Of a stretch of 64,000 bases of DNA, positions 53,187 through 61,607 are shown in pieces. The stretch is from Heyndrickxia camelliae (GTDB taxonomy: Bacteria > Bacillota > Bacilli > Bacillales > Bacillaceae_C), in contig NZ_PIQO01000016.1 of NCBI RefSeq assembly GCF_002844575.1, positions 55,152 to 119,151 on the forward strand. The letters run 5' to 3'. A program made the translations under genes and the position numbers. The notes under the pieces were generated by a model that was given only the letters and a program-made list of their open reading frames with translations, did no database searches and was not told the DNA's origin. The first letter of the stretch is position 1; each line of letters starts with the position of its first letter.

Positions 53187-53588
53187 ATGGAAGATATCCT
53201 GGAAATCATCGTCCGTTCCACCGAAATTGATGTGAACGGACATGTGAACAATGCAAAGTATTTGGAGTATCTTGAATGGGGTCGGGAAAATTGGTATGAA
53301 AATGCAGGATTACCATATGAGCGTTTTCTTGAGATGGGAATTCAGACCGTGACCGTTAATATTAATATTAACTATCGGAAGGAATGCAGGCAAAACGACC
53401 GGCTTTCTATTCACACGAAGCCAGAAAAGATTGGTAGAAGCAGTTATGTGTTATTGCAGGAAATATATAATCAACATGGTGAAAAATGTGCAGATGCACT
53501 TGTCACAAGTGTAACAATGGATGCAAGTACACGAAAAAGCAGAGAAGTGCCACATGAATTACGGACTTTATTTGAAAAGGCAATTTAA
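53187..53588 (+). CDS. Acyl-CoA thioesterase, 4HBT hotdog family
   Basis: The 133-residue single-hotdog protein of the 4-hydroxybenzoyl-CoA thioesterase type has the active-site stretch STEIDVNGHVNNAKYLEYLEW, with the catalytic Asp preceding NGHVNN. Such enzymes hydrolyse acyl-CoA or acyl-ACP. The start is ATG 53187, with AGGTGAG 7 nt upstream; a GTG at 53175 overlaps that site. It appears monocistronic, with a hairpin directly at its stop codon. Substrate unknown. Confidence 0.85.
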   Translation: MEDILEIIVRSTEIDVNGHVNNAKYLEYLEWGRENWYENAGLPYERFLEMGIQTVTVNININYRKECRQNDRLSIHTKPEKIGRSSYVLLQEIYNQHGEKCADALVTSVTMDASTRKSREVPHELRTLFEKAI

Positions 53589-53614
53589 CACCCTTTTGAG
53601 TATCAAAAGGGTGT
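53588..53614. terminator. Perfect bidirectional hairpin
   Basis: ACACCCTTTTGA and TCAAAAGGGTGT are perfect 12-bp inverted repeats with a 3-nt loop, between the convergent thioesterase and membrane-protein genes. Confidence 0.85.
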
Positions 53615-53620
53615 TCCGAA

Positions 53621-53938
53621 TTACATTATATAAAATAAAACGATAACAAGAGAGAGTAGTAATCTTATTACATGATGTTTTATATTTACTATTCCATAAA
53701 GATGAATTCCGTTTGCGATGGATAATAGATGCATAAGAATAAGACATAGGAATACTACATAAAGAGTTTTCGATGTACCATTCACCAATATAGCAGTTAC
53801 CATAAGCATGATACCTATGACGGTCATCCCAACCGCTGACCAAGTTGGAATGTTGCGTTTCCAAAACTGTAGAGAGCCTGCTAATAAAGATAATGCACCG
53901 TATCCAAAAGTGAAACATTTTGCTATCCATAATAACAT
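53621..53938 (-). CDS. Small hydrophobic membrane protein of unknown function
   Basis: The 105-residue protein has four hydrophobic segments (about 3-22, 30-50, 58-77, 88-104) and no motif I recognise. I start it at ATG 53938 because GAGGTG lies about 7 nt upstream; the frame is open to 54007. It is divergent from the MerR-type pseudogene 85 bp away, so it was probably the target of that regulator. Confidence 0.65.
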   Translation of the reverse strand: MLLWIAKCFTFGYGALSLLAGSLQFWKRNIPTWSAVGMTVIGIMLMVTAILVNGTSKTLYVVFLCLILMHLLSIANGIHLYGIVNIKHHVIRLLLSLVIVLFYIM

Positions 53939-54023
53939 TTCTTTCACCTCAACATATGACTCTATTCTTATTAAAATATGTGGGGTTAACCCCATGTCAA
54001 CTATCATTTAGGATGTGAAAATA

Positions 54024-54369
54024 GTGAGAATTGGAGAGTATATTAAAGTATTAAATACAACCAAGGATACTGTAAGATATTATGAAGATTTAGAGTTACT
54101 GACTCCAAAATGGAATGGAAACAGAAAAGATTATGGAGAAAAAGAAATACAAGATTATGAGGTGATTATGGAGTTTAAAAGCTTCGGACTAAGTCTTAAT
54201 GCCGTTTAAGCTGAAACGATCATTTGGATGTGGAAATCCCCATCTCATTGAGGAAGTATTCTAGCAACTAAAAAACCATGTAGAGATATTGCGTCAGGAA
54301 GAGGCAGAAATAAAAAATCGAAGGATACAGTTGGAAAAACAGTTAGATCAACTTGAGGGATTGTTTTAA
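54024..54369 (+). pseudogene. MerR-family regulator remnant
   Basis: From GTG 54024 (AGGATG upstream) the frame gives a MerR winged-helix start: IGEYIKVLNTTKDTVRYYED, then LELLTPKWNGNRKDYGEKEI, ending LSLNAV-stop at 54207-54209. The usual continuation lies in another frame: LKRSFGCGNPHLIEEVF, a TAG, then QLKNHVEILRQEEAEIKNRR and IQLEKQLDQLEGLF-stop (54367-54369), a typical MerR dimerisation coiled coil. One frameshift and one nonsense codon therefore inactivate it. The truncated product would keep the DNA-binding part but not the dimer helix. Confidence 0.8.
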
Positions 54370-54532
54370 AGATAGCAAACAAACTATATATTCCATTGTT
54401 GAAAAAAACAAAGATTTATCCGATTAACCATTAAGATTACATAGAAAAGAAGGTTATAATTATAAGGATAACTACGGGTAGTATATACTAAATTACTAGT
54501 GCAGAATTTGCTTACAGCTTGGAGGATTGAAA

Positions 54533-55390
54533 ATGAGATTAATTGCTATAGATTTGGATGGAACCTTATTATCAGAAGATGGGACTATTAGTGCTACAAA
54601 TGTAGAGGCAATTCATGATGTGCAAAAGCAAAGAGACATCATAACGATTTGTTCTGGTAGATCTCTTCATGATACGCAAGCAATTCTAAAGAATGCCGGT
54701 ATTGATTGCCCGATTATAACTGGAAATGGTGCAATTGCTTTTCACGGAAAGGAAATTATTCAAAAACTTGTTATTCCTGATAATGTTCTATCAGAGCTGA
54801 TTCCTTTTTTGGAATCAGAGGGCTTTTATTTCGAATTATATACAAATCAAGGAATTCATCTTTTAGCAAAAGGGAAAGAACAGTTGGGTGAAGAAATCCG
54901 TTTATTAGCCGAGAAAGATCCTACATTCCCCATGGAGTGGGCAAATAAAGAAAGAGATATTCAATTCCAACAATTTGGTTTGCACTACATAAATGATTAC
55001 AAAGATATTGATATACCCAATTTAGAAGTATATAAAATTTTTGTGTTATCTTTTGATCGCAAAAAGCTGGAGCATCTTGAAAATACTTTAAAGAACCGGC
55101 AGGATATATCCCTTACCTCCTCTGGCAGTACAAAACTCGAAATTGCCCATGCTGAGGTAAGCAAAGGAAACGCCTTAACCTACATGGCAAATTTTTTAAG
55201 CATACCATTACAAGATACGGTTGCAATCGGAGACAATTTAAATGATATTTCCATGTTCAAAGTAGCAGGAATTAGCGTAGCAATGGGAAATGCTGTAGAA
55301 GAGGCAAAAAAGCTCAGCACTTATACTACCAAGAGATATAATGAGGATGGAGTAGCATACGCTTTACGAAAGTATGTAATAAAGGCCTAA
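54533..55390 (+). CDS. HAD-superfamily Cof-type phosphatase
   Basis: This 285-residue class IIB HAD hydrolase has motif I IDLDGTLLSEDG (Asp7/Asp9 region), motif II ICSGRSLHD, and motif III/IV VAIGDNLNDISMFKVAG, ending with the AMGNAVEEAKK stretch of Cof/YkrA-like sugar or nucleotide phosphatases. The start is ATG 54533 with GGAGG 7 nt upstream. It is convergent with the tagatose operon (lacD end) and separated from it by a strong bidirectional terminator. The natural substrate cannot be predicted; related enzymes act on many phosphosugars. Confidence 0.88.
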   Translation: MRLIAIDLDGTLLSEDGTISATNVEAIHDVQKQRDIITICSGRSLHDTQAILKNAGIDCPIITGNGAIAFHGKEIIQKLVIPDNVLSELIPFLESEGFYFELYTNQGIHLLAKGKEQLGEEIRLLAEKDPTFPMEWANKERDIQFQQFGLHYINDYKDIDIPNLEVYKIFVLSFDRKKLEHLENTLKNRQDISLTSSGSTKLEIAHAEVSKGNALTYMANFLSIPLQDTVAIGDNLNDISMFKVAGISVAMGNAVEEAKKLSTYTTKRYNEDGVAYALRKYVIKA

Positions 55391-55396
55391 GATGGA

Positions 55397-55426
55397 AAAG
55401 GCAACGGTGCAAATACCGTTGCCTTT
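55397..55426. terminator. Bidirectional terminator between the HAD gene and lacD
   Basis: AAAGGCAACGGT and ACCGTTGCCTTT are perfect 12-bp inverted repeats with a 6-nt loop and T-rich flanks on both strands, 7 bp from either gene. Confidence 0.9.
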
Positions 55427-55432
55427 CTTGTA

Positions 55433-56404
55433 TTATTTAATTTTATCAAAACAAGAAGACGCTGTTTCTTGAATGACATTATTTAGTGCCTGAATATTTG
55501 CCTTCCCTTGTGTGTGCAACCATTCTTTCGCTTTCTCCATACCTTGGTTAGCATAAACTGCTACCCCATCTTTCCAAGTAGCTCGACCACAAAGGACACC
55601 ATTAAAATCAGAACCGGCTTCGTGAGCAAAACGCAAGGTATCTTGAAACAATTCCGCACTAACGCCAGCACTTAAGAAGATAAATGGTAAATCCGTTGAT
55701 TCGCTTTGTTCTTTGAAGAACCTTTTCGCTTCCTCTCTTGTATAAACGGAATCTGTTCCGTAACCTTCAACATAATCCATATTGACAGGGACTTCCACCT
55801 TCAATACGTCTACATTATATTTGGGTTTAGAGAATTCTATCATCATATCATTTACTTTATGCGGTTTGACTTTGGCGTATTCTTTACTTTTAGTATCCTC
55901 TGTTTTACTATCGTAGGATAATAGTTCTAAAAAGAATGGGATATCCTCCGCTTCACATTCTGAACCAATTCGTTCCACAAATGCATGCTTTTGATCATTT
56001 ATTTCTGCAGGTTCATCCACATCATAGTATAGTAAAAATTTCACCGCATCTGCTCCTGCTTCTTTCAATCTTCGAGCAGACCAATTTGATAAAAGATCTG
56101 GAAATTTCCCTGGCTTTGTAGCATCGTATCCAGTCTTTTCATATGCAATAAGTAACCCAGCATTAGAATCCCTTCTTTCCGCGGCAGGTAAACCATACTC
56201 CGGATCTAATAGAATAGAAGATGCATAGGGTGTTAAAGATTCAGAGACAAGTACTTTAAATTCTTCCATTGTATACTGGGTTCCCTTTTCCCCCATCATC
56301 TTTTTCAATGCGCCACGTTGGTCAATAGCAAGGGCACTGATAATCCCTTGTTCATCCGTTAAATTTTGCAGAGCTTTTCTTTTTTTCTCACTAACTTCTC
56401 TCAT
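55433..56404 (-). CDS. lacD: Tagatose 1,6-diphosphate aldolase (class I)
   Basis: LacD splits tagatose 1,6-bisphosphate into dihydroxyacetone phosphate and glyceraldehyde 3-phosphate. The 323-residue barrel has the family blocks: [14 protein letters not shown] (24-37), [10 protein letters not shown] with Lys122 (119-128), the Schiff-base region [11 protein letters not shown] with Lys202, and [13 protein letters not shown] near 245. AGGAGGATAACG precedes the ATG. It is the last gene of the kinase-PTS-aldolase operon, 14 bp behind the PTS gene. In the B. licheniformis tagatose operon, as I recall, the aldolase is of the GatY class instead. Confidence 0.93.
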   Translation of the reverse strand: MREVSEKKRKALQNLTDEQGIISALAIDQRGALKKMMGEKGTQYTMEEFKVLVSESLTPYASSILLDPEYGLPAAERRDSNAGLLIAYEKTGYDATKPGKFPDLLSNWSARRLKEAGADAVKFLLYYDVDEPAEINDQKHAFVERIGSECEAEDIPFFLELLSYDSKTEDTKSKEYAKVKPHKVNDMMIEFSKPKYNVDVLKVEVPVNMDYVEGYGTDSVYTREEAKRFFKEQSESTDLPFIFLSAGVSAELFQDTLRFAHEAGSDFNGVLCGRATWKDGVAVYANQGMEKAKEWLHTQGKANIQALNNVIQETASSCFDKIK

Positions 56405-56418
56405 TGTTCGTTATCCTC

Positions 56419-58305
56419 CTATCGGATATTGTCTATAAACATTTGATAGATTTCTTCGGAACTGTTTGCCTGTTGTAATCGATTGATAAATTCCTGATGA
56501 ACTAAAAGCTTCGATACCTCTGATAAATAGCGTAGGTGGTCATTTCCTTTTCCTTTAGGAATAAACATGGCAATTATGATATTCGTCGGTTTCCCATCAA
56601 GAGCATTCCAATCGACACCTTGGTTTAATTTCATAATTACTATGCTTGCTTTCCGAATACTATTAAGCTCTGTATGTGGAATCGCAATACCTTGTTCCAT
56701 TCCTGTCGAACTTAACCGTTCCCTTGTTTGAAATCCCTTTACTACTTCTTCTGCATTAGTGCTTATATCATTCTCTTTTGAAATTTCCGCTAATTTAAGA
56801 AATACCTCTTGTTGTGATGCTGCATCTACATTACAGAAGATATTTTGAATATCCAACACAGCGTCTAGTTTTTCCGTTTCACCAGATTCATGTTTTTCTT
56901 CAGTAGTTTGTTGTTCCTTTGCTACTGTTCTTTTTTGATCCCAGGCCATTAGTAATCCACTTATGATGGCACCTACTAGAATAGCGATAACCCATAGTAC
57001 TGCATGAGTAACGATTGGCAATACAATAAATCCACCATGTGGTGCAGGAACTTGCACTTTAAATAAATAGGTTAGGATTGCCGCAATAGATGATCCTAGC
57101 ATAAGGATTGGGATGACCTTAATTGGCTTCTTCGCAGCAAACGGTATTGCTCCTTCTGTAATATGAGTAGATCCAAGTAAAAAATTCACATAACCTGCAC
57201 TGCGGTCACTTGCTGAATAAGCTTTTCCACCAAATAAAACTGCGAAACCAGTTGCTAACGGTGGTGCAATACATGCTGCTGATACTCCAGCCATAAAGAA
57301 GTAATTTCCTTGCGCTAACAATGCTGTCCCTGTAACATATGCCGCTTTATTAACAGGGCCACCCATATCAAATGCACTCATACAACCAACGATTAGTCCT
57401 AATAGGATTGGACTTGAGTCTTGGAAACCGCTTAAGAATGACATCATTCCTTTATTAATGGACTCCATTGGTGCAGATAAAAACCACATTGCAAATCCGG
57501 CCACAAAAATACCTAATACAGGGAAAAGGAAAATAGCCTTTAGGCCATCTAATTGCTTAGGCAATCCTTTTAATACATAGGCTAACCCAACCATAATATA
57601 GCCGGTTAAGAAACCTCCAACGATTCCTCCCAAAAATCCAGTACCATTCATGTAAGCAATCATCCCGACGATAAATCCGATAATCAACCCAGGCCTTTTC
57701 GCAATAGATTCAGCAATGTAAGCACATAAAATAGGTACCATTAAATTCATGGATACTCCGCCTATCGTTTTTAAATAATAAGCGAATTGATTATATTCAG
57801 GGCTTTTTGGATCAGCCGAATTGATACCAAACATAAATGATATGGCTACCATCACACCACCTGCTACTACAAGCGGAAGCATATGGGATACACCATTCAT
57901 AAGGGAAACATAGATGCTGTGCCAGATAGATGTTTTCTGGTTGCTTTGGCCAGCTTGACCTTGCACTCTAGCTTGGCCATCTTTATATTTAGGAACATTG
58001 CCAGATAGGATTTCATCTATTAATTTATCTGGCTCTTTAATTCCTTTACTAACGGAAACATTGATGACAGTTTTTCCAATAAAACGATCAGCATTGACAT
58101 CCTTATCTGCTGCAATGATGACACCATCTGCTGCTTCTATCTCTGCATCCGTCAATGCGTTTCTTATCCCTTCCTGACCATGTGTTTCTACTTTAATCGT
58201 GATGCCTCTTTTTTTCGCCGCTTCTTCTAATGCCTCTTGCGCCATATAGGTATGGGCAATTCCTGTAGGGCATCCAGTAGCTGCAATAATTTTGTATGTC
58301 TTCAT
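56419..58305 (-). CDS. PTS fructose/tagatose-type permease, IIB-IIC-IIA fusion
   Basis: This 628-residue phosphotransferase permease of the fructose family has its domains in the order B-C-A: IIB (1-100; phospho-Cys12 in ATGCPTGIAHT), IIC (about 125-460; eight or so membrane segments, DMGGPVNKAAY), a charged linker, and IIA (about 485-628; phospho-His in GIAIPHTE). Fructose-type IIB domains phosphorylate at C1, so the product would be fructose- or tagatose-1-phosphate. GGGAGG precedes the ATG, which begins 1 nt after the kinase stop. The aldolase behind it points to tagatose as substrate. Confidence 0.92.
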   Translation of the reverse strand: MKTYKIIAATGCPTGIAHTYMAQEALEEAAKKRGITIKVETHGQEGIRNALTDAEIEAADGVIIAADKDVNADRFIGKTVINVSVSKGIKEPDKLIDEILSGNVPKYKDGQARVQGQAGQSNQKTSIWHSIYVSLMNGVSHMLPLVVAGGVMVAISFMFGINSADPKSPEYNQFAYYLKTIGGVSMNLMVPILCAYIAESIAKRPGLIIGFIVGMIAYMNGTGFLGGIVGGFLTGYIMVGLAYVLKGLPKQLDGLKAIFLFPVLGIFVAGFAMWFLSAPMESINKGMMSFLSGFQDSSPILLGLIVGCMSAFDMGGPVNKAAYVTGTALLAQGNYFFMAGVSAACIAPPLATGFAVLFGGKAYSASDRSAGYVNFLLGSTHITEGAIPFAAKKPIKVIPILMLGSSIAAILTYLFKVQVPAPHGGFIVLPIVTHAVLWVIAILVGAIISGLLMAWDQKRTVAKEQQTTEEKHESGETEKLDAVLDIQNIFCNVDAASQQEVFLKLAEISKENDISTNAEEVVKGFQTRERLSSTGMEQGIAIPHTELNSIRKASIVIMKLNQGVDWNALDGKPTNIIIAMFIPKGKGNDHLRYLSEVSKLLVHQEFINRLQQANSSEEIYQMFIDNIR

Positions 58306-59229
58306 CTATATAACCTCCCTTTTCAATTGAATTTGCTCTCTTAATAATGGAATATCTTCTAAATTGCTTAACCCTGCTGTAAAAGCGGTAGATGATCCAG
58401 CCGCCGTTGCACTTATTAAAGCTTCCTCTACATTTCCTGTTTCTATGATCTTACCAATAAATACAGCCAACATCGTATCACCAGCACATGCTGTATTTAC
58501 TACCTTGCCTTTTGGAGCAGTTGTCCATAAGATAGTTTCTTCATCTACATATAAAGCTCCCTTTTCACCGCGTGATACTAAAATCCTCTTAGCCCCTTTA
58601 TCTAAAAGCAACTTTGCGGCATTTGCCAATTCTTTTTCTGAATCTAGCTTTTCAACACCTAATAATTGAGCTAATTCCTCGTCATTTGGTTTGATTAAAT
58701 ATGGATGATACGACAGGCAATCAATCAATCTATCGGAACTTATATCCAAGATTAAGGAGAACCCTTGTTTCTGAGAGAGTTCAGCAATGGCAACAAAAAT
58801 TTCATCCTTTATTCCTTTAGGCAAGCTTCCAGATACAAAGAGCATATCTTCACTTGTAAAGGTCTTAATATAATTAAGAAGCTCTTCTTGGGCCTTTTTG
58901 CTAATTTCCGGTCCCTTATTTACCGCTTTATACTCTAATTCCCCTGATCGAATAAAGGTATTTATTCTTGTGATGCCATCTACTTTAATAAAATTTACAT
59001 CAATCGAATTTCTCCTTAATTCCTGTTCAATATATCCTCCCGTAAACCCACCTAAAAACCCTGTGGCAGTACTATGAATATTCATTTTCTTTAACATAAA
59101 CGAAATATTAATAGCTTTTCCATTCGCTTGATAGTCTTCAAAAATACTGCGATTTACTACGAAGGGAGAAAATTGTTCAAACTCCGTAAATAAATCGATG
59201 GCGGGATTCATGGTACATGTATAAATCAT
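58306..59229 (-). CDS. PfkB-family kinase: tagatose-1-phosphate/fructose-1-phosphate 6-kinase
   Basis: This 307-residue ribokinase-family enzyme of the FruK/LacC branch has TMNPAIDLFTEF, the FLGGFTGGYIEQEL loop (58-71), FVSGSLPKG (131-139), LIKPNDEEL (178-186) and the catalytic block NTACAGDTMLAVF with Asp251. The usual G-A-G-D reads C-A-G-D here, a small deviation. With a C1-phosphorylating PTS upstream in the pathway and a tagatose-bisphosphate aldolase next to it, it should convert tagatose-1-phosphate to the 1,6-bisphosphate, like TagK of B. licheniformis. It is the first gene of the operon; GAAGGGAACC precedes the ATG. Confidence 0.88.
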   Translation of the reverse strand: MIYTCTMNPAIDLFTEFEQFSPFVVNRSIFEDYQANGKAINISFMLKKMNIHSTATGFLGGFTGGYIEQELRRNSIDVNFIKVDGITRINTFIRSGELEYKAVNKGPEISKKAQEELLNYIKTFTSEDMLFVSGSLPKGIKDEIFVAIAELSQKQGFSLILDISSDRLIDCLSYHPYLIKPNDEELAQLLGVEKLDSEKELANAAKLLLDKGAKRILVSRGEKGALYVDEETILWTTAPKGKVVNTACAGDTMLAVFIGKIIETGNVEEALISATAAGSSTAFTAGLSNLEDIPLLREQIQLKREVI

Positions 59230-59303
59230 GTTGGTTCCCTTCTTTCCTCACTGCCTTATGTTTCACTTTATACTCATATTGTGGCACAATAGAGGCTGTA
59301 AAT

Positions 59304-59335
59304 GTTTACAATGTTAAACGTTTTCAATGTAAAAC
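59304..59335. promoter_or_regulatory. Tandem operators between the tagatose operon and its RpiR regulator
   Basis: Two adjacent 16-mers, GTTTACAATGTTAAAC (59304-59319) and GTTTTCAATGTAAAAC (59320-59335), share 14 of 16 bases and are each GTTT-N8-AAAC inverted repeats. They lie in the 130-bp divergent promoter region. GTTAAACGTTTTCA (59313-59326) at their junction also matches 12 of 14 cre positions. Confidence 0.65.
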
Positions 59336-59359
59336 TTTTCTTTTTGGGAGATGGTAAAT

Positions 59360-60148
59360 GTGTCACAGACGTTTTTAAACAGAGCAAAGAACCTGTACAG
59401 CACACTAAGTGAAACAGAACGATATTTAGTCGATTATATAAAGCAGCATTTAGACACTATCCCTCAAATCTCCATTGTAAAACTAAGCGAACAGGCTAAT
59501 GTATCCACCGCCACGATTGTCCGTACCATGCAAAAGTTAGGGTACAGTGGTTTTACCGCTTTTAAAATCCATTTAAAAGATGACTTTGATTCAAGTACGG
59601 AATTTTCTATTGTGGAAAAGATAGATAAAAAAATCCAAGAGGCTATTTTGAAAAATGAACAGGAAGTCATTAAAACCATTCAACTTCTCGATAGCGGAAC
59701 TATAGAGGACGCACTTCAAAAGATTATTCACTCACGAAAAATCATCATTTTTGCTCGAGGCTTCTCCGAGCTAATCGCGAAGGAAATGATGGTTAAATTT
59801 CAACTGCTTGGAAAGAGCTGTGAACTTCACGATGATCCGAATATCATAAAAACAATTAGCAAAAAAATGGATAGAAAAGATATTGTGATTTTTGTATCAT
59901 TAAATGGAAAGACAGAGGAATTGGTAGAAGCAGCCAGTAATTGTCAAGTGAATGGAGTTAGCACTCTGCTCCTTACATGTAATCAAAACAGTCCATTATA
60001 TAAGCTATCTGAAATCTCTCTCGTTGGATTTAAATCGGAAATCTCCTACTTCCCGGAATATGAGGTGCGCTCCCGATTACCTATTCAAGTAATGGCACGG
60101 ATAATATTGGATGCTTACGCCATTAGGACAGAGGAAAAATTCACATAA
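59360..60148 (+). CDS. RpiR/MurR-family regulator of the tagatose operon
   Basis: This 262-residue protein has an N-terminal RpiR helix-turn-helix (about 1-75; IVKLSEQANVSTATIVRTMQKLGYSGFTAFK) and a C-terminal SIS phosphosugar-binding domain (about 110-255; KIIIFARGFSELIAKEM, then VSLNGKTEELVEAA). It is divergent from the kinase-PTS-aldolase operon, with tandem GTTT-N8-AAAC sites between, and should sense a tagatose or fructose phosphate. I start at GTG 59360 (GGGAG 9 nt upstream); an ATG at 59351 lies too close to that site. A MurR-type regulator also accompanies the tagatose operon of B. licheniformis. Confidence 0.88.
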   Translation: MSQTFLNRAKNLYSTLSETERYLVDYIKQHLDTIPQISIVKLSEQANVSTATIVRTMQKLGYSGFTAFKIHLKDDFDSSTEFSIVEKIDKKIQEAILKNEQEVIKTIQLLDSGTIEDALQKIIHSRKIIIFARGFSELIAKEMMVKFQLLGKSCELHDDPNIIKTISKKMDRKDIVIFVSLNGKTEELVEAASNCQVNGVSTLLLTCNQNSPLYKLSEISLVGFKSEISYFPEYEVRSRLPIQVMARIILDAYAIRTEEKFT

Positions 60149-60161
60149 AAAAGAAATTTAA

Positions 60162-60198
60162 AAAAAGCAACTTCCCTTATATTAGTAAGTTGCTTTTT
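60162..60198. terminator. Bidirectional terminator after the RpiR gene
   Basis: AAAAAGCAACTT and AAGTTGCTTTTT are perfect 12-bp inverted repeats with a 13-nt loop, between the convergent RpiR and YcdB-like genes. Confidence 0.9.
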
Positions 60199-60209
60199 CT
60201 CATCCAAAT

Positions 60210-61466
60210 CTATAGGTCATTTAAACATAAAATTTCCCCATTGGATGCGTTCACTCCAAACTGACAATCTAATTTCCCGCATAAAACAAATTTTCCTTCT
60301 ATAAAGTCATAAACATAGCAAGGTGTTAGGACGATTTTTTCTTTCAGTTTTTCATATGCATCTTCTTTGGTCATGACTGCTTCATCAGATGTTTGGAATT
60401 GATCGAACATTTCCAGTAGTGGTTTATTATCAATATAATTACATACTTCAAGTGATTGTGCATCTATCAAAATGGTAAGCTTTCTTTTCCATACTTGATT
60501 TTTCTGTTCTTTTTCTCTTAAAACTGCGTAAATATAACCTTTATCCCGATGGAGGGTCTTTAATTTCCATTTACCAGAGTCATTTGGAAATACTTGTTGT
60601 AAAAATGCTGTGACCTCCTCTAAACATTTTTCAGTCTCCTCCTCCGTTATTGGAAAGGACTCAGGAGATGGCTCATCTGAAAAAGCCTGTTCTTCTGTTA
60701 TTTCAACTATCCAATTAATCTTCTTTCTCTTAAAAGGCTTGCGAACCGATTCATCCCAATATATCGTTTTGTTTATTTCTGTATAAAAACGTGTGTCCAC
60801 ATTAAATGGAATAGTCGATACTCGGTCATTTCTAACAAATATCTCCTCGATCCCATATAAATGGATAAGTCTTTCTTCCTCATATAATGGTAATTCAATT
60901 AATTTGAATTGTTTCTTTATTAGTGTTTCCACCTTATCTTTAGAAAGAGAATAAGTCTCTCCAGAAACCAAATCAGTAGATGGAAATGAGCCATATACAG
61001 TGAAAAATGTAAGATTTCCTTCTTTGTCATGTTGTAATTCAATATGTCCGGATGGGTACAGGGAGACACCATCTATACATCCACGAAAGCGAAATTCACC
61101 TTTCCCCTCTTTTTCTAATATGAAATGCCTGCCATAAGTTAAACCAGTCTCTTCTTCAATCCAACCGATGATCTGATTCCTTTCCCTAAATCTAACTCCA
61201 TCTGCAAGGGAAATTCCGCCGACAAATATTGCACTCTCTACCTTTCGGCTTTTTATCTCTATATCAATAATAGCCGTACCATCTGGATTGTAGTCTTCAT
61301 CCTCATGTTCAATCACATGATTAGGAAACCATTCCATCGTTAATGTATAAACGGTCTCTTGAAAAAGAGTAATTTTTTGATTTAAGCTATGTCTTTTTAA
61401 ATAATAGCTTTCTAATCCAAATTTTTTTCTTGCTAATTCTACTAGTTCTTTAATTTTATTATCCAT
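60210..61466 (-). CDS. YcdB/YcdC-domain (DUF4901-type) protein of unknown function
   Basis: The 418-residue soluble protein has no signal peptide or membrane helix. It resembles Bacillus proteins annotated with the YcdB/YcdC repeated domain: ELARKKFGLESYYLKRH at the start, VYTLTMEWFPNH, GTAIIDIEIKSRKVES, and a PepSY-like C-terminus (SDEAVMTKEDAYEKLKEKI, then CYVYDF). Two alpha/beta repeats seem present. The start is ATG 61466 with GGGTGGGG upstream; the frame is open to 61538. The family has no known activity. It stands alone between terminators. Confidence 0.7.
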   Translation of the reverse strand: MDNKIKELVELARKKFGLESYYLKRHSLNQKITLFQETVYTLTMEWFPNHVIEHEDEDYNPDGTAIIDIEIKSRKVESAIFVGGISLADGVRFRERNQIIGWIEEETGLTYGRHFILEKEGKGEFRFRGCIDGVSLYPSGHIELQHDKEGNLTFFTVYGSFPSTDLVSGETYSLSKDKVETLIKKQFKLIELPLYEEERLIHLYGIEEIFVRNDRVSTIPFNVDTRFYTEINKTIYWDESVRKPFKRKKINWIVEITEEQAFSDEPSPESFPITEEETEKCLEEVTAFLQQVFPNDSGKWKLKTLHRDKGYIYAVLREKEQKNQVWKRKLTILIDAQSLEVCNYIDNKPLLEMFDQFQTSDEAVMTKEDAYEKLKEKIVLTPCYVYDFIEGKFVLCGKLDCQFGVNASNGEILCLNDL

Positions 61467-61565
61467 TTCCCCACCCGCTGTCCTAAGTATACTAAATTTA
61501 GCGTAACATATTTTTGAAAAACAGGTGCCAATTTCCACAATCTTTTACAATCTATAACAAAAATA

Positions 61566-61592
61566 GAAGCGGAGAACTCTAATGTCCGCTTC
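61566..61592 (-). terminator. Terminator of the MHS-type transporter gene
   Basis: On the minus strand GAAGCGGA pairs with TCCGCTTC over an 11-nt loop, followed by TATTTTTG, 15 bp after the stop codon. Confidence 0.75.
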
Positions 61593-61607
61593 CTACTGCC
61601 AAAATCA

